Of a stretch of DNA of 64,000 nucleotides, positions 51,430 through 62,275 are shown in pieces. Made by a program: the position numbers and the translations under genes. This stretch comes from Pteria penguin. Lineage: Eukaryota; Mollusca; Bivalvia; Pterioida; Pteriidae. A model generated the notes under the pieces. That model ran no database searches and had not been told where the DNA came from. It saw only the letters and a list, made by a program, of their open reading frames with translations. Numbering within the stretch: the stretch's first letter is position 1; each line of letters begins with the position of its first letter. Where the stretch lies: contig CM068588.1 in NCBI GenBank assembly GCA_035048485.1, positions 27,369,118 to 27,433,117 on the forward strand, written 5' to 3'.

Positions 51430-51916
51430 GTCCCCCGCTTTTAGCGAAAGCGTGGGGACATCAAATCTCATTCGTCTCTCCGTCTGTCCGTCTGTCACAA
51501 AAACTTTAACCTTTGTCATAACTTTTTAACCGTAGACTTAGGGCCTTCATATTTGGCATGTATGTCCCTAATTGCAGTGCCTTTCCGTTGGTACCAAAAT
51601 TTTTATCATGTGACCTTGACCGTGACCCTTAACCTACTCCAATGTAACTTATTAACCGTAAGACATAGGGCCTTTATATTTGGCATGTTTGTCTCTAATT
51701 GCAATTACTTTCCGTTGGTACCAAAAGTTTTTATCATGTGACCTTGACCGTGACCTTTGACCTACTTCAATGTAACTTTAATCGTAAGATGTAGGGCCTT
51801 CATATTTGGCATGTTTGTCTGCATGCACAAGCATGAGTGTATGCCACAGATCACTGCACCCTTAATGATAGAACCCCAAAAAGCGAGGGGACCACAATTC
51901 TCTGAATCTGCTTGTT
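51430..51916 (+). mobile_element. family 3 element (GTCY-bearing, Helitron/HINE-like)
   Basis: The left end GTCCCCCGCTTTTAGCGAAA forms a hairpin with GCGTGGGGAC. A CTCCGTCTGTCCGTCTGTC tract follows, then nearly three internal units of about 130 bp (TAGGGCCTTCATATTTGGCA, then ATCATGTGACCTTGACCGTG). The right inverted repeat AAAAAGCGAGGGGAC is followed by a weak 4-bp stem (ATTC-TCT-GAAT) and CTTGTT at 51911-51916. No coding capacity. Confidence 0.7.
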
Positions 51917-52689
51917 CAGCTTACTTTATAACTTGAAAGCATGGGGTTTTAGGTGTGTTTGACATAATGTTTACACTCAGTCACTGAGGACAGCACCAAC
52001 CAGGAAGAAGAAATAGTAAATAAAACATAGCTTTGGTTTCCTTATAACTAGGCATTTTAAACCTTGATCTTTGACATATCAAACTATTGAAGGATAATTG
52101 TACCTTCTTGGAGCATCAACTTTTTTCACCTCCCACAACAGCTATTGCTATATTCAGATCGAGTAGACGATTATGGTAGTCAACATGTTTAATGCGATAT
52201 TTGTCGTCAGTTTAATGCGATACCATGTCTTTGGTTTGTCGAATTGTTTGCATTAATGTGTACCTCCTCCCAAAGTAAGATATGGAGATAAGTGAAACTT
52301 TCCCAGAATTATGCAACTCCCCCCCCCCCCCCAAAAAAACTTCTCTATTATATTATCAAAAACAAAAAGGGGGTGGGGGCTGACAAGAACCACACCTATC
52401 AATCCATATCATATCCCGATGTACGAAGACGATTTTGAAGAATCTTGGTATGACTCTTTCGAGTGTGTCTCAAAGTTGGTTCATTCAGTTCGTGTTCTAG
52501 GTCGCCATAGTGGGTTTAGTCCATACAGGGTAAGCCATATATGTTATAACGTTTCCTCGAAATGCGCATTTGGTGCACCAAAATTTATACACGAATATAT
52601 GTTCTGTTATTTTTATCATAAAATAAATGTACCGACATTGACGTTAACGAATGTTCGATAGTCTTAAATGATTTCATGACGTCAGACAT

Positions 52690-54860
52690 GTAGTAACGAA
52701 TGTGTATACTGCTTTTTGACCGGATTGCAAAGCAATTCCGGTCTATGAATTGGCGAAAACCGTCTGTCCGTTAGTCCGTCCGTCCGCCCGCACGGCGTCA
52801 ACATTTTGCGTTTAGCTTGGTTTTTTTCATACCCTAAAGGGTACTTATGTCAAAGTTGGTAGGTTTGTACATAGTTGAATGTTCTATCCAACCAATACAA
52901 AATTTTATTGACCTTGACCTTGACTTTACGCTTCAGTGAACACACACTGTTTTTTGCCTTTATGGTGACCACTTGCATACATGTATTGTTAATGTTATTG
53001 CAGAGCAATTCCGGTCTATGAATTGGCGAAATCTGTCTGTCCGTCCGTCGGTCTATCTGTCCGTCCGTCCGCCCGCACGGCGTCAACATTTTGTGTTTAG
53101 CATTTGCGTTTAGCTTGGTTTCTTTCATACCATAAAGGGTACTTATTTTAAAGTTGGTAGGTTTGTAGATACTTAAATGTTCTATCTAACCAATACAAAA
53201 ATTTAGTGACCTTGACCTTGACTTTACGCTTCAGTGAACACACTGGGTTTTTTTTTTTTTTTGCCTTTAGGGTGACCACTTGCATACATGTATTGTTAAT
53301 GTTAATGCAAAGCAATTCTGGTCTATAAATTGGCAAAATCGGTCCGTCCGTCCGTCTGTCTGTCGATCCGTCCGAAGTCAACATTTTGCGTTTAGCATTT
53401 GCAATCCGGTTATACTGTCCTTGAAGGTTTCTTGTTATGATATTGGAGGGTGCTGTAGTAACGAATGTGTATACTGCTCTTTATGATATTGGAGGGTGCT
53501 GTGGTAACGAATGTTAATACTGCCCTGTATTCAATTGAAGGGTGCCGTGGTAACGAATGTGTCTATAGCTCTGTATGATATTGGTAGGGTGCCATGGTAA
53601 CAAATGTGTATACAGCTCTATATGATATTGGTAGGATCCCATGGCAAGGAATGTGTGTACTGCTCTGTATGATGTCGGAGGGTGCTGTAGTAAGGAATGT
53701 GCATACTGCCCTGTATGGTATTGGAGGGGGTTTTGGTAACGAATGTGCATACTGCCCTGTATGGTATTGGAGGGGGTTTTGGTAACGAATGTGTATACTG
53801 CCCTGTATAATATTGGAGGGTGCTGTGTAGTAACGAATGTGCATACTGCCCTGTATGATATTGGAGGGTGCTGTGGTAACGAATGTGTATGCTGCTCTGT
53901 ATGATCTTGTAGGGTGCTGTAGTAACGAATGTGTAAACTGCCGTTTATGATATGGGAGGATGCTGTGTAGTAACGAATGTGAATACTGCTCTTTTTGATA
54001 TTGGAGGGTGCTATGGTAACGAATGTCAATGTGTACACTGCTCTGTATGATATTGGAGGGTGCTGTGGTAACGAAAGTGTATATTGCTCTATATAATATT
54101 GGAGGGTGCTGTGTAGTAACGAATGTGAATACTGCTCTATATGATATTGGAGGGTGCTGTAGTAACGAATGTGTATGCTGCTCTGTATATGATCTTGGAG
54201 GGTGATGTGGTAACGAATGTGTATACTGTTCTATATGATGTCTGAGGGTGCTGTGTAGTAACGAATGTGAATACTGCTGTGTATGATATCGGAGTGTGTT
54301 GTGGTAAGGAATGTGTATACTGCTATTTATGAGATTGGAAGGTATTGTGGTAGGGAATGTGTAAACTGCCATATATGATATTAGAGGGTGCACTGGTAAG
54401 AATATGTATACTGCTCTTTATGATATCTGAGGGTGCTGTGGTAGGCCTAACAAATGTGTATACTGCTCTGTATGATATTGGAGGGTGCTGTGTAGTAACG
54501 AATGTGAATACCGCTTTATATGATATCGGAGTGTGTTGTGGTAACGAATGTAAATACTGCTCTGTATGATATTGGAGGGTGCTGTGTAGTAACGAATGTG
54601 AATACTGTTCTGTATGATATCGGAATGTGTTGTGGTAAGAAATGTGCATACTGCTATTTATGAGATTGGAAGGTGTTGTGGTAGGTAATGTGTAAACTGC
54701 CATATATGATATTGGAGGGTGCACTGGTTAGAATATGTATACTGCTCTTTTTGATATCTGAGGGTGCTGTGGTAGGCCTAACAAATGTGTATACTGCTCT
54801 GTATGATATTGGAGAGTGTTGTGGCAAAGATGTGTATATTGCCGTATGTCACATTGGAGA
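52690..54860 (+). repeat. 46-bp minisatellite with higher-order structure
   Basis: The unit is TGATATTGGAGGGTGCTGTG followed by GTAACGAATGTGTATACTGCTCTGTA (46 bp; 49-bp variants carry GTGTAGTAACG). Most of the array is 53437-54860. One piece (52690-52717) lies left of the inserted family 2 element. Towards the right end a block of about 331 bp recurs: TGCTATTTATGAGATTGGAA at 54321 and a matching stretch at 54652, including the rare GTGGTAGGCCTAACAAATG variant. Long open frames on the minus strand (up to 276 codons) are by-products of the array. Confidence 0.9.
52718..53436 (+). mobile_element. family 2 element (GTCY-bearing, Helitron/HINE-like)
   Basis: The left end GACCGGATTGCAAAGCAATT then CCGGTC is a hairpin. 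CTGTCCGTTAGTCCGTCCGTCC follows (GTCY tract). About two and a half internal units, near 280-310 bp each, start with GCAATTCCGGTCTATGAATT (52731 and about 53006; GCAATTCTGGTCTATAAATT at about 53311). The right inverted repeat GCAATCCGGT (53401-53410) is followed by a short stem CCTT-G-AAGG and CTTGTT. It lies within the 46-bp minisatellite with no target duplication. Confidence 0.75.
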
Positions 54861-54889
54861 GTGCTGTGACAACGATCTTTGTTGAATAA

Positions 54890-56050
54890 AAGATATGTAC
54901 ATTCAGGACTGGTGAGGACTCTATCTAATTATCACCTAATTAACAACAGAAACCAGCTACATTGATTGCATAAAATTTTAAGAGGAGGTACGTCTAGACT
55001 CCAAGGAAATATTTTCTGCCTCTGCAGACACGACAAGTCAAATTTTACACAATAATTTTATGAATTGTGGAATTAAGTGAACGTTGAAATATCCATGTGA
55101 TGCTAACTTTGGCTCCGATTTCTTCTTTATCTTTTCTTACAGCTGTTGCTCGCATTTGAACAATTACCATTGCGAAAGATAATCTAATTGAAGTTACGAA
55201 ATGTATTTTGATTGATGGATGAAAAATAAAATGATTTCTGGAAATAGAGACTTAAGTTGAATGGTCCCGATTCAGTGTTGCCGGTATCGGTAGCGCATAG
55301 AGATATAAGAGGTCCTGGATCAGTAGAGATTGAAACCTCCGTGCCAAATTGTGTAATAATTGAATGGCAGTTAGTAAGACGGCGCTTTGAATCAACTCTT
55401 ACTGATTCTCAGCGGTTCGCAGTATCTACTTAATGGGAGTTGATCAGGTGTAAAGTAATTGGAGGTATGACTATCTATCATTGGTTATCTCGTTAAATTG
55501 GTAAGTGAGACATGTTAACGGCAGTTTCGTTTTACTCCATGAATAAATTAATGACAGAGAGAGAGGGGAGAAAGAAGGAGAGAGAGAGAGATGAAAAGTT
55601 TTCATGAAATGTAAAACTTGTTTGTATTCCAGTAATTTGGTGGTGTTTGATCTGCGTCTCACAGATTTTGAAAAATAGATTAGACTTTTTGAAGTTTATA
55701 GGAAGCTCTTTAAATTCCAGGGTATACACTTACTTTCATTTTTAAAAGCTTTTTTTCCCTTATCATGTATGTCATAAGGCCATCGGGATCTGTTTTTCGC
55801 TGAATACATGAGACGTGAACCTTTTTTATGGCTGTGACATCTCCTTATGTGTGCATTGTTCAAATTTTTGTATAAAGTCCATATTTACGGCGGATGTGGG
55901 TGGCCAAACTGGAGAACCTTTCTCCATACTGGTACTTGTGTCACCTCTGATTTCAAGTACACATTGAGTGTCTTACATTGTACATAGTTGTCATTACCAC
56001 AGTGAAGTAGCAGTAGTTATTTTGTAATTTTAAAAAATCATGTTGTTGTT
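54890..56050. other. AT-rich stretch without recognisable gene
   Basis: Only an AGAGAG-rich patch near 55555-55590 stands out. Confidence 0.5.
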
Positions 56051-56052
56051 GT

Positions 56053-56080
56053 TTTTCTTCTTCTTCTTCTTCTTTTTCTT

Positions 56081-56111
<31 letters not shown>
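56053..56111 (+). repeat. (CTT)n microsatellite
   Basis: About 58 bases of CTT with one TTT interruption. Confidence 0.9.
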
Positions 56112-56839
56112 ACATCATTGTTGTTGTAATTCATTTCATGAATTGTCTTCCGTTCTAATCATACTTTTATTATTCTAAATTATAACGTAGAATTCGGTTT
56201 AACTGTCTTAAATCACTGCACATGGCATCGTACATATAACTTACAGGTATACTATCCAGTGGATACCCTCGGATCTATTGCCTCCTTATTTCTAGGTATT
56301 CGGAAGATTTCGCTGATTAAAACAAGAATTGTCAACACTATAGAGTTTTATACTGCTTTCTGTCGCTGCTCTAGATTACCTTTTCGAACTCAGAATCCCA
56401 CTTTCATTTTAAATTCAAATTAAACGTGGCAAATATGTTGAAAATTGGGTGCTCTTTCTAGATAGTACGTACTTCTTTTAACAGAATTAAAATTTGTTGG
56501 CATCAAGATGTACTTTGTTATATGTAAAAAAAATAATATTGTTGTAAGCTAAGACTTTTTAATCTTCTGTATCTTATTTTCATGTTCAATAATCATTTGT
56601 TATTTTGTTGTGTTAAATGTCACTATCAGATTGACAGTGTTTGAAAAGGTCACTAGAGAGATGGTTTATGACAATTTTCATTTTACTCTAAGCTTTGTAT
56701 AATGCTAAAGTCACAATTGAATCCTTATGTACATTAATGTACAACTGAAGTTTAAGGGGTTAATATGAATCACATTTACTCTTTCTCAGTGTCCGACCAT
56801 CAAAGCTTATCTGGTCAATGAAATACTCATGCTTGCTTT

Positions 56840-57480
56840 AATCACAACGATTGTCACAAATGCCACAAGACTATGTCATAACCTTGGTTCAAAGTTACAT
56901 CCTCAAACCAAGGTCTCAATAACTCTTTAATCAAAATACATGATGGTGTCTATTTTAATAAACTATAAAGCGTTAACGAATTGGCAATAGTTACCAATAA
57001 CGTAAGGGTTTGTCATGACATTGACCCATGTCTTATCTACAAGGGCAAGGTCACAGTTAGCTTGAGACATACATTAGTATATTAACTAAGCAGTATTGTT
57101 GATCTCCATCATATTTACACAACTGATATCCATGACACAAGGATGTGTCAATATTTTAAACCAAGACTAAACCTCCAAGGTCAAGGTGAAAGTTAGCTTA
57201 CGATCTTTATTGACGTACACAGTTTCTTAAACCGTAGCAGTAATGTAAATTTACTTCTCGATCCTCAACACAAGTATAAACTATGATTTTACACTAAAGC
57301 TACGCGACCAAGGCCTGTGTCATACATGTAGTTACTTTATGAACAAATTACCTTATATCCAATTTGGGTGTCAAGGTCATTTAAATGATGAGGTGGTCCT
57401 GCATTTTTACTTAAACAGTATTATGTGTATTATGAACTTAAGCTCAAGATCATCTCTTAAAAATGTAGATTTCCCTTCAA
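56840..57480 (+). repeat. diverged repeat debris
   Basis: Phrases such as CAAGGTCAAGGTGAAAGTTAGC and CAAGGGCAAGGTCACAGTTAGC recur about 130 bp apart, each after CATGACA..GTGTCA-like sequence. This resembles the internal tandem units (GACCTTGACC) of the GTCY-type elements in very worn form. No ends can be seen. Confidence 0.3.
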
Positions 57481-57525
57481 AATGAAGTAAATAATATTTT
57501 TTATTTTTATTTTTTTTATACTATC

Positions 57526-57550
57526 TTTTTTTTTTTTTTTTTTTTTTTTT
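57526..57550 (+). repeat. oligo(T) tract, 25 bases
   Basis: A run of T after a T-rich lead-in. It could be the poly(A) tail of a minus-strand retrocopy, but no body is recognisable to its right (GCTGCCGCGGTG..). Confidence 0.85.
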
Positions 57551-58941
57551 GCTGCCGCGGTGTTTTTACCCGGTGAGGACAGGTCTAGTTTATCATGAGT
57601 AATAGCATGGCTGGTGTAGCTTTAATATCACGCTTCGTGTTTTGCGCTTGTAATGGTATAGATAACACTGTTTTGATCTGATCGGGTATTTCGCTCCAAG
57701 TCAGAATTGGTGACATTTACATAGTTGAATGATAAAAGATAACTTGTATTCACTTTTTGATTGTGACGTTTGTACGAGGAAAGTCCTGTTTGTATTAATT
57801 AGGTCAGGATGTTTGTTTCAGAGGTCTTCATGGCACATAAGCTCTGTTGATCACATGCCTTTTCGTTAGTCATATGTTGTCTGTACCATATCAATTGTTA
57901 ACTGATCTAGCATAGCCTAAGATGCTCTGTTCAAATGAAGTGGGAATACAGTTTAATTCGATTGCTATTGAGTCACACATTTAAGGGATAAACTTACTGT
58001 GTTTGATTGTTTCCGATAGGTATACCGTGGTTATACTGTCGGAAAACAGATTTTTCCTGGCGACGCTTATGATTTTGTCAGAATTATGGCCCTTTATTAT
58101 GTTACAAGTTTCATCTTTATACTTGGCAATATCTATGTATTCTTCCAGAGATGACACCTAAACAATTAGCGGGTTTTTTTTTTAATTTCTGGTTGAATAT
58201 GCCCACCTTAACAATAATGTTGCGACCATTTTAAAACATTCAAAATAACAACTGAACTTTGTCCTTCATTCCTATAACGATTTTCGGAAAAATTAAGTGG
58301 TGATTATTCAATCAACTTATATTACTACAAATACGCAGATAAAGATTACAAAGTATACATGTTTTTTTTTTTCTAAGTTCGATTGGAAGGTATTGAAATG
58401 GCATCAATGACGCAAAGAGTGTGCTATTAATTAGATAGAAATTAAGTTTGATTTGACGGTGTACGAAGGATTGTCACTGGTATGATCTTTGTTCTGACGA
58501 AGTATGTTTCATGGCCAATGGATTTCTCACTCAGAATAACCAGTTCAAATTCTTCATCGCTTTATAAACCTGATGTGTATGTACATATACAAAACATATA
58601 TACGAATGTATACAGACATGTATTTTCAATACATATTTATTGATCTTTAGTTTGAAAAGAATAATTTAATAGTGCATTTTATCGATATCAAAAACAGATC
58701 AGGAGGTAAGGAATCAGACAAAGCACATTGAAGTACCAGTACATTTATTTTAAGATGGACAGTAGTTATTGATAACATACTTGTAAGCTACACGACCAAA
58801 GTAAAAAAGTCCATTTAAACACAGAATAATGATACAAGTAAAAAGAGAACGGAAAATGCAAAACGGGGATAGAATTGACTGTTACGAGTAATATTATTGT
58901 TTGATATAAAGACTTTATGTATATACACACTATATTGTGTG

Positions 58942-58970
58942 TTCTCTCTCTCTCTCTCTCTCGATCTCCT

Positions 58971-59005
<35 letters not shown>

Positions 59006-59015
59006 TTCTCTTTTT
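58942..59015 (+). repeat. (CT)n and (CTT)n microsatellite
   Basis: About 21 bases of CT, then about 45 bases of CTT with small interruptions; this produces an Arg-rich minus-strand frame that is not a gene. Confidence 0.9.
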
Positions 59016-59116
59016 TTCCTTTTTCTTAATTCTTAAAAAAATTAGCAAAATTCATCCTCAATGTTGTCTATATTGTCTGGTAGCTACGAGTAGGAAAATA
59101 TTGCAACATACTCAAT

Positions 59117-59138
59117 TATTGCCGCCAAAGCGGCAATA
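59117..59138. repeat. 9-bp stem hairpin, lone element end?
   Basis: TATTGCCGC, loop CAAA, GCGGCAATA. It has the look of the left-end hairpins of families 1-3 (stem, short A-rich loop, T-rich left flank), but no GTCY tract or right end follows. Confidence 0.3.
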
Positions 59139-59410
59139 TGCAAACCTGTATTTTCTCATTGGTATTTGAAGTTGTTTTAAAGAAACAAGACTATAATTAT
59201 TCACACAGGGCAATAATGGTTCATACTTGACAATCTATAGCTATCAATAGTGTTTCTTCCTTCAACATGCCAGTCAATCTTACAATCTTGAAATTAGGGG
59301 GTTTTTTTTCCATTTGAAGAATTTAACATTAATTCAGTCTGCTAAATATCGATATCCTTCAATTGAAGTCTAGAAAATTCCATGTCCACATACAGTAAAT
59401 TATTGATTTT

Positions 59411-59434
59411 TCACACACACACACAGACACAAAC

Positions 59435-59523
<89 letters not shown>
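59411..59523 (+). repeat. (CA)n(GA)n microsatellite
   Basis: About 100 bases of CA with small interruptions at the left, then a short GA run. Confidence 0.95.
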
Positions 59524-59524
<1 letters not shown>

Positions 59525-59579
59525 AAACCCGAAAAACCAACCTGTTCGTAGAAGAGTCAAAAGCATTTATAAAAGTTAA

Positions 59580-62190
59580 GATTATTCGATAAATGTATTT
59601 GTAAAACATTCTTCACTCGTTAAGGGACATAATTAACCACATGGGGCGAAGCTTTGCGCTGACGCTGTATTTGACTTCTCACCTGTCATACCAGAGCTTG
59701 ATGTCCGGTCGGAGGAGGTGAGTAACCGAGGTCGATGGTTATTTCCGAGTACAACAGTATCGATATTTCGATGAAATTATCCTTATATAAGGTAAAACGG
59801 CAAAATACATACAGGTCAATGCGATTGTATACTTACTTGAGATTTATAGAGTTAACGTAATATAAACCAATCATTATTGACCGCCTGGAAAGACGCAACA
59901 TGTATGAAACTGTATGCGGTAACTATTGAGATAACATTTTCACGATGCCTCGACAATATCAGTCAAGAACTCACTCGAACACCGTAATACGGGTTCCCCA
60001 GAAGGTCAAAACAGCATAAAACAACTTTAATGGTTATTAAAAATAGTTACAATGTGTTATCTTTGATGTCGACATATTACACAGGCAAACTGAATTGATT
60101 AAAATATCAAATTGTTAATAAATGGTGCTTATACTACAGCCGATCGCATCATTTCCGTCAGTTAATTCGATACATAAACTAGTCAGTGTTTCCTTGTTGT
60201 GTAAAATGTATTTTTGAGAGAGAGACTTTCTACTATAGTTATATCTCCGGTTGTTTTGTACATGTTTAGCTATCGGTTGTATATATTTTTTTATGATGAA
60301 AACTTTGCTAATCCATGTCCTCAAGTTAAGAAGACGGTTATATTGACCCCATTTTCATTTTTCTTCTGGCAGTGTACACTTTGGTGAAATCGATCGAGAA
60401 ATAAAGGGCAAAATAAATCTTGATCAATCTCTGTAGATCAATCATTAGAATGTATGCACTTTATCTAGTAAAACATTTGTTTGTGATCAGACCATGTACT
60501 GTGCCTGAAAAAAGAGCTTTTCGAACACTCTTATTATTAGCTTATTAGATAGCAGACAATTGATCGTATTCTCCATAACAGATCGACAAACCAGTGATGG
60601 TTATTTGTGTTTCTTTTTATGGAACAATTTAGATAACACTGTTAAACATTACGTTATCGATATAAAATTTACTCTGCGCATTATTCTAGATAAATGAAGT
60701 AATTTTTGTTATACGTAAATGTAATTTAGTACATTATAAGGGAGTCTGAAACATGCACGGTAAAGTACAGACAAGCAAAGCAAGTACAGAATTGCAACCA
60801 CATTGTCTTTCAAACAAAACGTTCAAAAAGAAAACTTTCAAAAAGAAGAGAGATTTGTATAGGTGGATTAGGACATTATAACTCTGAATCACAAAAGGAA
60901 TCGTGTCATTCTTGGGGTTTACAGATTAAAACACCCAGGAGATTCCATGAGTTTTGGTTTAAGGTTATATTTGGGCTTTGTCATGTACTATGTAAGCTAA
61001 CTAATTAATAAATCGACCTTATAGGAAGATCAAAAGACCTTAGAACTACACATAGGGGATATACTCTTCAGTTTTAAAATAATTCACAGACTTTTATTAC
61101 AGTAACCTTTGAAGGATCCCATGTAACAAGCAAATGCAAGTCAAAGACAAGCAAAGTATTAAACAAATGCTATTATATATGTAAATGTGATGTATTAATA
61201 TGTTATTTTCTTACCTATGTATTAAGCTTGCATTTTGTCGTCACTATTTCATTGTCCGACTTTTGTCGTCGCACACCACTCTTCCTTTGAGGTATTTTAG
61301 TACACTTTTCTGTGGAAGACCCGATCAATTTAAATAAACAAATATGTAAAAGTTGTCCACTTATTACCAGAACTCCATAAGACATATTCCACTTCTATCT
61401 CGAAGAAGGAGAAAGGAACATCCAAAAAATATATATATAAAAATATACACCCCAAAACAATGGTATATTGAAGATATACCCGACAGTTAAGTGAAACTAG
61501 TTATAATTAAAAAGAGATTTTCAGCATAACGTCATTGTCCGCACAACATAATGTCAACGTTGAAGAACTAAACCTTCTCTATCATTGATTTCTGTGCAAA
61601 GTATTTGTTCCAAGGTGAATTGTCAGATAAATGGAGAAAAGTCAGGAAGCAAGGAAAATGGCATGTGGCACAATGTTTAATTTCATGTAATGGCTGTGAT
61701 TGAGGGTTGTAAACGACTCCTGGAACAGGGCTTCGGATGTCGAATCAACGTGGCAAACCATATGGCCGTGGCAGCGATAACGAGAAGGGACTGTAAAATA
61801 CCTTTTGTTGTTATGTCCGCCTTCACATGATAATGAACATTGTGAAGTAATAATTCGTGTGGAAAAGTCGTTTTTACTGATTTAGTAAAAGCCCTAGCCT
61901 TCTCTATATTACCCGAGAATATATTTCATTTCATACAATCTGACCCTTATAACTTTGCAATAGAACTAGTATAATTACCTTTTTACGTAGATCTAGTTCT
62001 AATAAATATTTACTTTTGCCAATCTTCGATGTTCAAGGTGTGTTTCCATCATGTATGTGCTGCTTTTTTCAGATAAGACAGTTTAACCAAGAACCATTAT
62101 CAAACAGTACGATTTGATATGTTAAATAAACATTGAGGGTGTCTGATTACTTCATATTGGAGTCAAGCATGTATAATACTGTGAACATAT
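59580..62190. other. AT-rich region without recognisable gene
   Basis: No repeat or motif recognised; open frames are short. Confidence 0.5.
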
Positions 62191-62191
62191 T

Positions 62192-62275
62192 ATGGTTTAG
62201 GCGTAGCGCAATCGCTCATGTGCTTGTCATATGACCGAAAGTTTCTAGGTTCGAATTCCCCGGAGGCTTGTCAGT
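62192..62275 (+). other. tRNA-like segment (SINE head or tRNA pseudogene)
   Basis: GGCGTAGCGCAATCGCTC looks like a D-arm with an A box, and GGTTCGAATTCC (62248-62259) like a B box with one extra base. They stand about 40 bases apart, near the natural distance. The anticodon arm (TTGTCATATGAC) does not fold well and the acceptor ends do not pair, so it is not a working tRNA. It differs from the heads of the other SINEs here, which suggests a second family. Confidence 0.45.

Noticed and set aside
52705..53417. TATACTG as a 7-bp target duplication of family 2
   Set aside because: The minisatellite flanks rejoin exactly only if the element extends to CTTGTT at 53436, which puts the second TATACTG inside the element.
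53563..54393. 276-codon minus-strand open frame
   Set aside because: It lies wholly inside the 46-bp minisatellite; the repeat lacks stops in these frames, so the frame is a by-product. Overlapping long frames on both strands show the same.
58815..59048. Arg-rich minus-strand frame
   Set aside because: Encoded by the CT/CTT microsatellite.
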